A stretch of DNA of 64,000 nucleotides, from the NCBI RefSeq assembly GCF_020736705.1, contig NZ_CP085990.1:62001-126000 (forward strand). The letters are read 5' to 3'. Source of the stretch: Psychrobacter sanguinis. Lineage in GTDB: Bacteria > Pseudomonadota > Gammaproteobacteria > Pseudomonadales > Moraxellaceae. The notes beneath the pieces were generated by a model that was given only the letters and a program-made list of their open reading frames with translations, ran no database searches and was not told the origin of the DNA. A program made the position numbers and the translations under genes. How positions within the stretch are numbered: the stretch's first letter is position 1; each line of letters starts with the position of its first letter. Of the stretch, positions 32,030-41,597 are shown one piece after another.

Positions 32030-32563
32030 TTATAGTTTTTTAATGTATCGCTCTGCTAAATTTTTATACTTTTCCAAAAAATTATCAACCTTCTTTTTGT
32101 CGAATTCTTTTAAATAACTTCCTATTTCTTTAGATGCACTAAGATCAACTTTTGAAGTTACACTAGCTACTTTTTCAACAACATCACAAAACTTATTAGA
32201 CCTAAATCATAATATCTCTCTATCAACTGCAGCAGGTAATCAACCTTGTCCACTAAAAACTAAGTACTTTCCTGCTGGAATAGTGACCGGTTCAAGAGTA
32301 GAATTTTCGAGCTCTGGGTTATTGCCATTCTGCTTCCAGCTAGCGGCAACCTCTAACTCCCCATTAGCATCACTTTAGTATCTATGATAAACCCCATAAA
32401 TACAGCTATCTTTTGGAAGTTTGGAAAAATAGGTATTGAAAAAGGTTTACCATAGCCCTCCAATTTTAGCTGTCTCTTGATTTAATTCTGATTGATTTGT
32501 GGTACGAATATTAACCCCTCAACAAGCTATGTCATTGGATAGCTCCTTAACAGTGGTACTCAT
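32030..32563 (-). pseudogene. Decayed GyrI-like effector-binding protein, chimeric 3' end
   Basis: From the ATG at 32563, preceded by AAGGAA, one continuous frame of 178 codons contains five internal stops: TGA at codon 15, TAA at 39, TAA at 63, TGA at 108 and TGA at 119. Ignoring the stops, the first 118 codons read as a GyrI-like/AraC effector-binding domain: VNIRTTNQSELNQETAKIGG, LW, then CIYGVYHRY and a TIPAGKYLVFSGQG block. After codon 119 the family similarity ends. The last 58 codons (FCDVVEKVASVTSKVD to LAERYIKKL) contain no stop, look like the charged, coiled C-terminus of an unrelated protein, and end 21 bases before the EcsC-like ATG. The join is probably a recombination junction. 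Confidence 0.75.
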
Positions 32564-32690
32564 AATAATTCCTTTTAGAATTTTATTTGTGAGGTGCGAA
32601 TTGAGCGTCCTCGAAATCGAGCTTAAGAGACAGCTACACCAAAGGTAGGATTCACAATAACCTATTTATATTTCATCTATAGCCGTTAAA

Positions 32691-32897
32691 CTAGTCCGCC
32701 TCATCAATCCAATTCATCTGAATGGCTTCTAAGATACCTTCGTTTGATTTGTTAGGATCGTCATCGAAGTTCTCAAGCTCGGTTACCCAGCGGTGTAAAT
32801 CAGTAAAACGGATATATTGTGGGTCAGTTTCTGGAAACTTTTCCACCAATTCGATGGCGATGTCTAGGCTGTCGGTCCATTTAAGTTTTTGATTCAT
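32691..32897 (-). CDS. iscX: Fe-S cluster assembly protein IscX
   Basis: A 68-residue acidic protein matching IscX (YfhJ) over its whole length, with LKWTDSLDIA near the start, VRFTDMH-like IRFTDLHRWV in the middle and FDDDPNKSNEGILEAI towards the end. E. coli IscX is 66 residues. It binds the cysteine desulfurase IscS and iron and tunes Fe-S cluster assembly as a frataxin-like regulator. In many bacteria it is the last gene of the isc operon; here it stands alone, with no hscA, fdx or iscS in the window. A usable ribosome site (AAAGGAAATC) precedes the start. Confidence 0.92.
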   Translation of the reverse strand: MNQKLKWTDSLDIAIELVEKFPETDPQYIRFTDLHRWVTELENFDDDPNKSNEGILEAIQMNWIDEAD

Positions 32898-33014
32898 AGT
32901 GATTTCCTTTTTATGAAATTATTTTTTAAGTATTGGGTGAACTTAAAATAGTTATAACCTTAATGCTAGCAAATTTCAGAGTATGTATATAGCCAGTTTT
33001 ATCAAAGCCAAACA

Positions 33015-33590
33015 TTATTGAGACTTAATGGCGGTCTGGTTTGCATTCCAAGTTTTAATAACTTCAGTCAAATGCTTACCTTGCATTCCCAATACTGCTG
33101 GCGACTGTTTGCCTTCTTTATTCATTAATACAAATTTGGTTAAGCCAATTGCCATCAAAGTATTTTTGACATAAAAGTGGTGCTGAAAATAAACATATTT
33201 CTCATCCCAGCCCTCTAAGGTGCTGCTCACCGTCATCTTATTTAAAAATTTAATCTCTTTTAAATAGACCATCTCTTGCATAGAGATAATCCAGTCCATA
33301 CTCAGACCACCCAATTGATTTTTCTTCAAAATTTTATACAGCCAACCGGTCACGTTAAGTTCAATAAACGACAAATAACGATAATTGGGTAAGTGATTAC
33401 GAAAGCCCATATCATGTGGCAATATGCGATAGCTTCGGCTAAAAGGTTGAAATAAGTCAGCAGAAACATTGTTTTGAGAAGCACTGCTATCTACAGAATT
33501 TTTCGCCTTTTGCTGCTTACCTTTATTTTGCTCAGCATGCTCACGTTTTAATAACGCCATCACTATAAAAAAACGTATTAGCATATTCAT
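33015..33590 (-). CDS. Hotdog-fold thioesterase family protein (THEM6-like)
   Basis: A 191-residue protein. Residues 1-15 are hydrophobic (MNMLIRFFIVMALL) and could be a membrane anchor; a lysine- and glutamine-rich linker follows to about 45. The rest fits a 4HBT/THEM6-type hotdog domain, with the typical HDMGFRNHLPNYRYLSFIEL stretch at about 60-79 in place of the DxDxxGH-like catalytic loop, and SSTLEGWDEKYVYFQHHFYV in the central strands. By family it would hydrolyse acyl-CoA or a related thioester. The physiological substrate is unknown. It is a single gene divergent from groES. Confidence 0.7.
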   Translation of the reverse strand: MNMLIRFFIVMALLKREHAEQNKGKQQKAKNSVDSSASQNNVSADLFQPFSRSYRILPHDMGFRNHLPNYRYLSFIELNVTGWLYKILKKNQLGGLSMDWIISMQEMVYLKEIKFLNKMTVSSTLEGWDEKYVYFQHHFYVKNTLMAIGLTKFVLMNKEGKQSPAVLGMQGKHLTEVIKTWNANQTAIKSQ

Positions 33591-33902
33591 TTGCCGTCTC
33601 CAAGTCAGGTAAGTCAGGTTTTAATGGGATGTTTGTCGGATGATATTCAATAAGTTACACAAAGCATAAATTCTGTACAGGCGTTAGTCTATACAGGCAA
33701 GGGTCACTTGTCAGCCAACTTAATAAAAAAATTACTTTTTTAAGGTTGAAAATATACTCAGCTAACCCCACTTTTAGGACAGCCCCATAGCTCATAGCAG
33801 AAACAAGAAAATTACCCTTGAAATTCTGTTAAACAACAATATCTTCATGAGTGATATGGGTAAACTTTTATCAACTTAATTGAACTTTTAATGGAGTGAA
33901 CA
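33591..33902. other. Intergenic region with the groESL promoter
   Basis: About 310 bases between the divergent thioesterase and groES genes. The candidate groESL promoter at 33817-33850 is listed separately. No CIRCE-type inverted repeat (TTAGCACTC with its mirror) is present. Confidence 0.6.
33817..33848 (+). promoter_or_regulatory. Candidate groESL promoter (heat-shock type -35)
   Basis: CCCTTGAAA with the core CTTGAAA at 33817-33823 matches the sigma-32 -35 box exactly. A weak CTTCAT (33843-33848) stands where CCCCAT would be, at a spacing slightly longer than usual. The same bases also read as a sigma-70-like TTGAAA (33818-33823) with TATCTT (33840-33845) 16 bases on. Heat-shock control is expected for groESL. 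Confidence 0.55.
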
Positions 33903-34193
33903 ATGAATATTCGCCCTTTACATGACCGCATCGTTGTCCGCCGTGTGGAAGAAGAACAAAAAACTGCGGGTGGTATCTTACTACCAGGTTCTGCACAAGA
34001 AAAACCTTCTCAAGGCGAAGTCCTAGCTGTTGGCAATGGTCAAATCCGTGACAGCGGTGAAGTCCGTGCTTTAGACGTAAAAGTTGGCGACAAAGTTTTA
34101 TTCGGTCAATATGCAGGTCAAGCTGTGAAAGTTGACGGCGAAGAATTATTGATTATGAAAGAGTCTGACGTATTAGGCGTCTTGGAAGGTTAA
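33903..34193 (+). CDS. groES: Co-chaperonin GroES
   Basis: A 96-residue protein identical in layout to Gro[16 protein letters not shown] at the start, the mobile loop [19 protein letters not shown] at about 17-35, and the C-terminal [16 protein letters not shown] strand. It forms the seven-fold lid that closes the GroEL chamber in an ATP-dependent folding cycle. A strong ribosome site (GGAG) lies nine bases before the ATG. groEL follows after 147 bases on the same strand, an unusually roomy gap for this operon but with no obvious terminator inside it. A heat-shock-like promoter is upstream. Confidence 0.98.
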   Translation: MNIRPLHDRIVVRRVEEEQKTAGGILLPGSAQEKPSQGEVLAVGNGQIRDSGEVRALDVKVGDKVLFGQYAGQAVKVDGEELLIMKESDVLGVLEG

Positions 34194-34325
34194 TCAAAAG
34201 GATTAATAACTTTCTACTTTTGGGTTAGACAGTTGGCGTAGACAATCCACTATTACAACAACAGATTGGCTAAGCTTATAAATTTTCCCAAACTCTTATA
34301 ACTAAACACTCATTAACTAAAATAA

Positions 34326-35987
<1,662 letters not shown>

Positions 35988-36043
35988 TCGTCCCCCTTCC
36001 CCTTAATTGTTCATGATACGCTAAAGGCGTAACTGGCAAACGA

Positions 36044-36077
36044 AACCCTGATAGGCAATTGCTTATCGGGGTTTTTT
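36044..36077 (+). terminator. Terminator after groEL
   Basis: ACCCTGATAGGCAA pairs with TTGCTTATCGGGGT (two G-U pairs in the stem), followed by six T. It lies about 57 bases after the groEL stop. Confidence 0.85.
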
Positions 36078-36116
36078 ATTGTCTAAGTGCTTGCTTATAA
36101 CTTACAAAACTTAAGG

Positions 36117-36929
36117 TTATTGATCAGCCTCATCCCGTCTAAATGTCCAGTTATGCTCATCAGACAGTTCTTCCACATAATAATAACCTGCCAAATCAAA
36201 GTTTTTTAAGTCCTCTGCCTGAGTTATTTTATTGTCAGCGGCGTATTTCACCATCAAACCACGTGCTTTTTTGGCATAGAAGCTGATCACTTTATACTTG
36301 CCACTTTTTTCATCTTCAAATCGCGGTGTAATAATCTGCGCTTGTAATGACTTTTTCTTTACTGACTTAAAGTATTCATTAGACGCTAGATTAATCAACA
36401 CATTGTCTTCGCCCTGCTCAGCAGCTTGACCCATTCTTTGGTTAATCACCTCAGTAATATGTTCACCCCAGAATTGATACAGATTATCGCCGCGCTCGTT
36501 TTCAAGCTTAGTACCCATCTCAAGACGATAAGGTTGAATTAAATCTAGTGGTTTTAGTACCCCATATAGTCCTGACAAGATACCCAAATGTTCATTAAGA
36601 TAAATCACTGTCTCTTTATCTAAATTATACATATCAAGACCGGTATACACATCGCCGTCAAATAAATAGCCAGCCGCTTTGGCATTGTCTTGAGTAAACG
36701 GACTGGTATCAATCCATGACCACTGTTGATTTCTTTGTGCATTTAGCTGAGCCAAATCATCAGAAATACTCATCAACTCCTGTAAATCTACAGGCTCTTT
36801 AGACTTTAATACTTTCATCAATTCTTGCGCATGCTCAATGAGCTGTGGCTGACTGTAGTGGCTGCCCAGATTAACAGGTATCTCATCGCTCTCATTTAGA
36901 CTTTTTGCGGGAGACAATACAAAGTACAT
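36117..36929 (-). CDS. yaaA: Peroxide stress protein YaaA (DUF328)
   Basis: A 270-residue cytoplasmic protein matching YaaA from end to end: MYFVLSPAKSLNESDEIP at the start, FDGDVYTGLDMYNLD near residue 90, GILSGLYGVLKPLDLIQPYR near 116-135 and FYAKKARGLMVKYAADNKI near 223-241. E. coli YaaA is 258 residues. It is induced by hydrogen peroxide through OxyR and limits free intracellular iron; the fold includes a helix-hairpin-helix-like DNA-binding part. It is convergent with groEL and stands alone on the minus strand. No OxyR site was identified upstream, though I did not search systematically. Confidence 0.93.
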   Translation of the reverse strand: MYFVLSPAKSLNESDEIPVNLGSHYSQPQLIEHAQELMKVLKSKEPVDLQELMSISDDLAQLNAQRNQQWSWIDTSPFTQDNAKAAGYLFDGDVYTGLDMYNLDKETVIYLNEHLGILSGLYGVLKPLDLIQPYRLEMGTKLENERGDNLYQFWGEHITEVINQRMGQAAEQGEDNVLINLASNEYFKSVKKKSLQAQIITPRFEDEKSGKYKVISFYAKKARGLMVKYAADNKITQAEDLKNFDLAGYYYVEELSDEHNWTFRRDEADQ

Positions 36930-37374
36930 AATTTTATCCTCAATTTATTTATTTTGTGGTTTTAACCTAATCCAAAACTTTTAATTTATATAGTTTAACA
37001 AGTTTAAGTCGACCATGACTAATTGCTATCAATAACTAATCACCTATTTGATTTTATAGTGAGTCATTCAGAGCAATTTTTTCTCGCATTTATAGATAAC
37101 CTTGTGTTATGTTTCACGTTAACTTTCGAAAAGTACATAAATTAAAGTTTTTGATTAAATTTAACTGGTCGGTCATATTTCTACGATGAATTTTTTTAAT
37201 TTATATTCCTATAATAAATTCCCGTGATGGTATTCACTTAGCCATTTATTAAATTGATAACCTTTAGTTCTATGACTATAAACCAGATGTTTTCATCAAG
37301 GAAGGTTAGATGTTTAGATGACCTTATGTGAATAAAGCCAAAATTTACATCCATTAATTAAGCTAGGAGCGAAC
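36930..37374. other. Intergenic region upstream of pntA
   Basis: About 445 A/T-rich bases between the divergent yaaA and pntAA genes. A TATAAT at 37210-37215 has a weak TGAATT 17 bases upstream and might be a promoter for the pnt operon. The ribosome site of pntAA (AGGAG) is at its end. No gene or strong repeat is seen. Confidence 0.45.
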
Positions 37375-38508
37375 ATGATAATAGGCACAATTCAAGCCAA
37401 GCAGGCATTTGAAGGACGCGTTGCAATTACGCCCGACTCAGTAAAAAAACTTATTAAGCTTGGCCATGACGTGATTATTGAATCTGGTGCAGGTCAACAT
37501 GCCTATTATGATGATACCGCTTATCTCAATGCCGGCGCTAAAGTCGCCAGCGAATCTGAAGTATTGTCTCAAGCAAACATTATTTGTGTGGTTCAAAACT
37601 TAACCGCAGAGCAGATCGCTCAACTGTCTACCGGTAGCATCGTCATCGGTATGCTTGACCCTTACCGCAATGATCAGTTAGACAACTATGCGCAACAAGG
37701 GGTAACTGCCTATGCGATGGAGCTACTACCCCGCACACTATCTCGTGCGCAAAACATGGACGTACTGTCCTCCCAAGCCAACTTAGCCGGTTATAAAGCA
37801 GTACTGATGGCGGCCAATGAGTACGCCCGTCCCTTCCCAATGTTTATGACCTCGGCTGGTACGGTTAAGCCTGCCAAAGTGGTTATCTTAGGGGTGGGTG
37901 TGGCTGGTCTTCAAGCCATTGCTACTGCTAAGCGTTTGGGCGCTGTGGTTGAAGCCAGTGACCTACGTCCCGCAGCCAAAGAGCAAGTGGAGTCGTTGGG
38001 TGGCAAATGGCTAGATGTACCGATGAGCGATGAGGAAAAAGAAAAGGCTAAATCAACAGGCGGCTATGCTTGGACCCCTTCTGAGCAATACATGAAAGAT
38101 CAGGCTGCCGTAGTCGATAAAGCGGTCTCAAATGCAGATATTGTTATTACCACAGCTCAGATTCCAGGTCGTAATGCGCCAAGATTAGTGCATAAAACGA
38201 CACTAGACAAAATGAAAGCAGGTTCAGTATTAATCGATATGGCCGCAAGCTCAGGTGGTAACGTTGAAGGTACTGTCTCTGGAGAGACCATTGTCACAGG
38301 AAATGGCGTACGTATCATCGGCGCCGCCAACATTCCAGCAAGCTTAGCGGCGCAGTCCTCTGACTTATATGCCAATAACTTAGTGAACTTTATTACCACT
38401 TTATTTGATAAAGACAACAACAATGCCTTAACGATTAACCTTGAAGATGAAATTCAGGGAGCTTTAGCAGTGACCCATAGTGGTGAGGTGCGTTTACAGC
38501 GTAGATAA
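37375..38508 (+). CDS. pntAA: NAD(P) transhydrogenase, alpha-1 subunit (soluble NAD-binding domain)
   Basis: A 377-residue soluble subunit equal to domain I of the proton-translocating transhydrogenase. The N-terminus IIGTIQAKQAFEGRVAITPD and the Rossmann loop VVILGVGVAGLQAIATAKRL (about residues 168-187) bind NAD(H), and the RNAPRLVHKTTLDKMKAGSV segment follows at about 263-282. E. coli carries domain I and the first membrane helices in one PntA of 510 residues; here they are split into two genes, as in Rhodospirillum rubrum. With the next two genes it forms the enzyme that uses the proton gradient to make NADPH from NADH. A strong ribosome site (AGGAG) precedes it. Confidence 0.94.
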   Translation: MIIGTIQAKQAFEGRVAITPDSVKKLIKLGHDVIIESGAGQHAYYDDTAYLNAGAKVASESEVLSQANIICVVQNLTAEQIAQLSTGSIVIGMLDPYRNDQLDNYAQQGVTAYAMELLPRTLSRAQNMDVLSSQANLAGYKAVLMAANEYARPFPMFMTSAGTVKPAKVVILGVGVAGLQAIATAKRLGAVVEASDLRPAAKEQVESLGGKWLDVPMSDEEKEKAKSTGGYAWTPSEQYMKDQAAVVDKAVSNADIVITTAQIPGRNAPRLVHKTTLDKMKAGSVLIDMAASSGGNVEGTVSGETIVTGNGVRIIGAANIPASLAAQSSDLYANNLVNFITTLFDKDNNNALTINLEDEIQGALAVTHSGEVRLQRR

Positions 38509-38613
38509 AGGTTTGATAAATCAGGCAAATATTGCTGACTAAAGCCTCTGCGCTGTCGAAAATAATCCAAAAAGCTAAACATGAATATTTCAGAAAGATC
38601 TTAGGAGAAGATT

Positions 38614-38997
38614 ATGCTTGCTACTTTATTAGCAACCGCACCACTGGGCGTTGCCGTAACTGGTGCTACCCCATTCGTGGCCATATTTACCATCTTTGTA
38701 TTGGCCGTATTTGTGGGTTATTACGTTGTTTGGGGCGTTACCCCTGCCCTTCACACCCCTTTAATGGCAGTAACCAATGCCTTATCAAGTATCGTTATCG
38801 TGGGTGCGATGCTACAAACGGTTCATATTGATGGCAATGCCATTTCAGTGACCAGCTTATTGGGTGCCTTCGCTGTGTTTTTAGCCAGTATTAATATTTT
38901 TGGTGGTTTTGCAGTAACTGAGCGTATGCTTGCCATGTTCAAACCTAAAGCGAAAAAAGTAAACACAGCGGCTGATCAAAAAGGAGGTGACGCATGA
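38614..38997 (+). CDS. pntAB: NAD(P) transhydrogenase, alpha-2 subunit (membrane helices)
   Basis: A 127-residue membrane protein with four hydrophobic helices between about residues 12 and 110, equal to the C-terminal membrane part of PntA. The [16 protein letters not shown] segment is the conserved proton-channel stretch. It begins 105 bases after the alpha-1 gene with a strong ribosome site (TTAGGAGAAG), and it overlaps pntB by four bases (ATGA), so the two are translationally coupled. The split alpha chain with a coupled beta gene is the alphaproteobacterial-type arrangement, also seen in some gammaproteobacteria. The C-terminal [16 protein letters not shown] tail is basic and cytoplasmic. 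Confidence 0.93.
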   Translation: MLATLLATAPLGVAVTGATPFVAIFTIFVLAVFVGYYVVWGVTPALHTPLMAVTNALSSIVIVGAMLQTVHIDGNAISVTSLLGAFAVFLASINIFGGFAVTERMLAMFKPKAKKVNTAADQKGGDA

Positions 38998-40403
38998 ATC
39001 CTGAATTAACTCAAATGAACTGGATTGCTGCTCACGCTGATTGGTTCTATTTAATAGGCGCTGTATTGTTTATTCTTACATTACGCGGTCTATCTAGCCC
39101 AAAAACGGCCATTCGTGGTAATCGCTTTGGTATGGCTGCTATGGCCATTGCCGTCATTACTACCTTCTTCTTAGCGGAAGGTCCTGTGCTTTGGCTTATC
39201 ATCGGTGCAATGATTTTAGGTGCTTTAGTCGGTATGTGGAAAGCGAAAACCGTTGCCATGACCGAAATGCCGGAAACTGTGGCATTAATGCACTCTTTTG
39301 TTGGTTTGGCTGCGGTCGCTATCGCCCTAGCCACTGTGCTTAACAGCACACACGAACACAGCACAATTGCTCGTGTTGAACTGTTCATTGGTTGCTTTAT
39401 CGGTGCCATTACTTTCTCCGCCTCAGTGTTTGCCTTCGGCAAATTAGGCGCTAAGAAATGGGCTAAAACTGTCAATGGCGGCTGGGTTAAGCCCTTACAG
39501 TTGATTCTTTTTGTGGCTATGGTTGCTTGTGGTGGCTGGTACTTCGTCACTGAGTCTATGCCAGCATTTTACGCCATGACAGTATTTGCAGTGTTATTTG
39601 GCTGGATGTGGATTGCCCCAATTGGTGGCGGTGATATGCCGGTGGTTGTGTCTCTACTTAACTCTTTCTCGGGTTGGGCAGCAGCAGGTATCGGTTTCAC
39701 CTTAGGCAACTCAATGTTGATTATTGCCGGCTCGTTGGTAGGGTCATCAGGTGCGATTTTATCTTACATCATGTGTAAGGCTATGAACCGCTCATTATTA
39801 AACGTATTGTTTGGTGGAATGGGTTCAACCGCTGCTGTCGCCGGTAGCGATGATGGCGCACCAAAAACTTACAAGTCTGGCTCTGCTGAAGATGCGGGCT
39901 TCTTAATGAGTAACGCCAGTGACGTTATTATTGTTCCAGGTTATGGTATGGCCCAAGGCCGTGCGCAAAATGCGGTGAAAGAACTGTATGAGCTTCTAAA
40001 GGAACAAGGCGTCAATGTTCGTTTTGCCATTCATCCTGTTGCGGGTCGTATGCCAGGTCATATGAACGTACTGCTTGCTGAAGCAGATGTGCCTTATGAT
40101 GACATTTTGGAGATGGATGAGATTAACTCAGACTTCCCAAGTACAGATGTGGTGTTAATTATTGGTGCCAACGACGTGGTTAACCCTTCTGCTAAAGATG
40201 ACCCAGGTTCTCCAATCTTTGGTATGCCCATCCTTGAAGCCTCAAAAGCGCAAACGGTTATGGTAATCAAGCGCTCTATGAGTACCGGTTATGCTGGACT
40301 AGACAACCCGCTATTCTATTTAGATAAGACCATGATGATCTTTGGTGATGCCAAGAAAATGGTTGAAGAAATGGTACGCACTATTAACGGTGGCGGTCAC
40401 TAG
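38994..40403 (+). CDS. pntB: NAD(P) transhydrogenase, beta subunit
   Basis: A 469-residue subunit. About nine membrane helices fill residues 15-270, forming most of the proton channel. A soluble NADP(H)-binding domain (about 290-469) follows, with [18 protein letters not shown], the [20 protein letters not shown] stretch and [20 protein letters not shown]. The length matches E. coli PntB (462). It is the last gene of the pnt operon and starts inside the alpha-2 stop region (ATGA overlap). A hairpin terminator follows at 40437. The enzyme sits in the inner membrane and is a major NADPH source. Confidence 0.95.
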   Translation: MNPELTQMNWIAAHADWFYLIGAVLFILTLRGLSSPKTAIRGNRFGMAAMAIAVITTFFLAEGPVLWLIIGAMILGALVGMWKAKTVAMTEMPETVALMHSFVGLAAVAIALATVLNSTHEHSTIARVELFIGCFIGAITFSASVFAFGKLGAKKWAKTVNGGWVKPLQLILFVAMVACGGWYFVTESMPAFYAMTVFAVLFGWMWIAPIGGGDMPVVVSLLNSFSGWAAAGIGFTLGNSMLIIAGSLVGSSGAILSYIMCKAMNRSLLNVLFGGMGSTAAVAGSDDGAPKTYKSGSAEDAGFLMSNASDVIIVPGYGMAQGRAQNAVKELYELLKEQGVNVRFAIHPVAGRMPGHMNVLLAEADVPYDDILEMDEINSDFPSTDVVLIIGANDVVNPSAKDDPGSPIFGMPILEASKAQTVMVIKRSMSTGYAGLDNPLFYLDKTMMIFGDAKKMVEEMVRTINGGGH

Positions 40404-40436
40404 GCTTTATATTTGCTCACTACGTTCATTCTAGAT

Positions 40437-40470
40437 ATAAAAGGCAGCTTAGGCTGTCTTTTATATTTTC
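40437..40470 (+). terminator. Terminator after the pnt operon
   Basis: A 12-bp stem, ATAAAAGGCAGC with GCTGTCTTTTAT (one G-U pair), around a TTAG loop, then ATTTTC. It lies 33 bases after the pntB stop. Confidence 0.75.
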
Positions 40471-40685
40471 TGAATGGCTTTCTGTTGATAATAAATCGAC
40501 TCTTTCAGTAAGAAATGCTAACAAAATACCTTCAATACTGCCCTTGGAAATGTAACAAGGTATGACCATATATAGAGTATAGTTAACTTTAATAGGTTTT
40601 CGCTTCAATAGAGAGAAATCTATTAATGAGTGACCTATCTCATTGATAACAACTTAAAGAAAAGAAATAAATTAAGGGCAAAAAT

Positions 40686-41402
40686 ATGTTTAACAAATTA
40701 AAAAATATGAGAGCGAAAAAAATTGTTGCTGGCGTGAGTTTAGCAACGGCAACAGCAGTGGCTTCAACTGCAGGTATGGCTTCAACCGCGTTAACCCCTT
40801 CAACTGCAGACTATTCTTTCACTGTTGAAAATAAATATAAAGGTACTGCCACCCGTACTTTAACCAAGTCAGGCAACTCTTGGAACTATAAAGTAAATGC
40901 CAGAGTGGCCGGTGTGGCTACAGCGAATCAAAGCAGTACCTTTAGCTTAAGTGGTAACAATATTATCCCAACCAGTGCCAGTACCGCTTATAAAGTATTC
41001 GGTATCGGTAATACCCATAATATGAAATTTAGCGACTCTGGCAAAAAAGTTGCCAGTACTTACCGTGGTAAGACCGTTAATTTATCAGCACCCAATAGAG
41101 CTTTTGATGACTTAAGTCTGGAAGCCCAAATCAGACAAGATCTATTAACCGGTAAATTTACCGGTAACTACTACATGGTCAAAAAAGACAAAGTAGAAAA
41201 AACACCTTTCAAAAAAGTAGGCAATACCAAAGTGACCGTACCAGCAGGTACTTTTGATACCATTCGTGTTGACCGTATTCATGAGGACAGTGACCGTTCA
41301 ACTAGCTTCTGGTTGGCACCTAGCTTAGACTATTTACCGGTGAAAGTTGCTCAGGTTAATGATGGTAAAAGAATGGAAATGGCATTGACTAAAGTTCGTT
41401 AA
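40686..41402 (+). CDS. DUF3108 domain protein, exported
   Basis: A 238-residue protein with a basic N-region (KNMRAKKI) and a hydrophobic, alanine-rich signal peptide that probably ends near residues 31-33 (GMASTA). The mature part is a beta-rich DUF3108 domain: ADYSFTVENKYKGTATRTLT at about 40-59, a KVTVPAGTFDTIRVDRI strand near 183-199 and a FWLAPSLDYLPVKVAQV end. DUF3108 proteins are periplasmic or outer-membrane-associated and of unknown function; some are near nucleotide or lipoprotein genes. It is a lone gene with a strong terminator. The serine/threonine-rich composition fits an exported protein. Confidence 0.8.
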   Translation: MFNKLKNMRAKKIVAGVSLATATAVASTAGMASTALTPSTADYSFTVENKYKGTATRTLTKSGNSWNYKVNARVAGVATANQSSTFSLSGNNIIPTSASTAYKVFGIGNTHNMKFSDSGKKVASTYRGKTVNLSAPNRAFDDLSLEAQIRQDLLTGKFTGNYYMVKKDKVEKTPFKKVGNTKVTVPAGTFDTIRVDRIHEDSDRSTSFWLAPSLDYLPVKVAQVNDGKRMEMALTKVR

Positions 41403-41468
41403 TCGCCTTTTTATAAGCTAACTTTTTATAGGTTACCTTTCTAACCAATACTTTATGTCTTGTTATTG

Positions 41469-41501
41469 AAAAGGCCCCCATAGATTTATGGGGGCCTTTT
41501 T
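41469..41501 (+). terminator. Terminator after the DUF3108 gene
   Basis: A 14-bp perfect stem (AAAAGGCCCCCATA with TATGGGGGCCTTTT), a GATT loop and a T run. It lies 67 bases after the stop, and its symmetric ends could also serve the convergent TRAP permease gene. Confidence 0.9.
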
Positions 41502-41597
41502 ATGCGTTCATTATTTGCACTCTTTATGAGATTTTTACTCTAGCCTTACAGCACTTTATTCGAAAAATATTTTGATTACTATATCAGCGTTATTTTA

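Noticed and set aside
32030..32563. Stop codon read-through or recoding (including UGA as selenocysteine)
   Set aside because: Both TAA and TGA stops occur, at positions where relatives have ordinary residues, and no selenocysteine hairpin is apparent. Decay is simpler.
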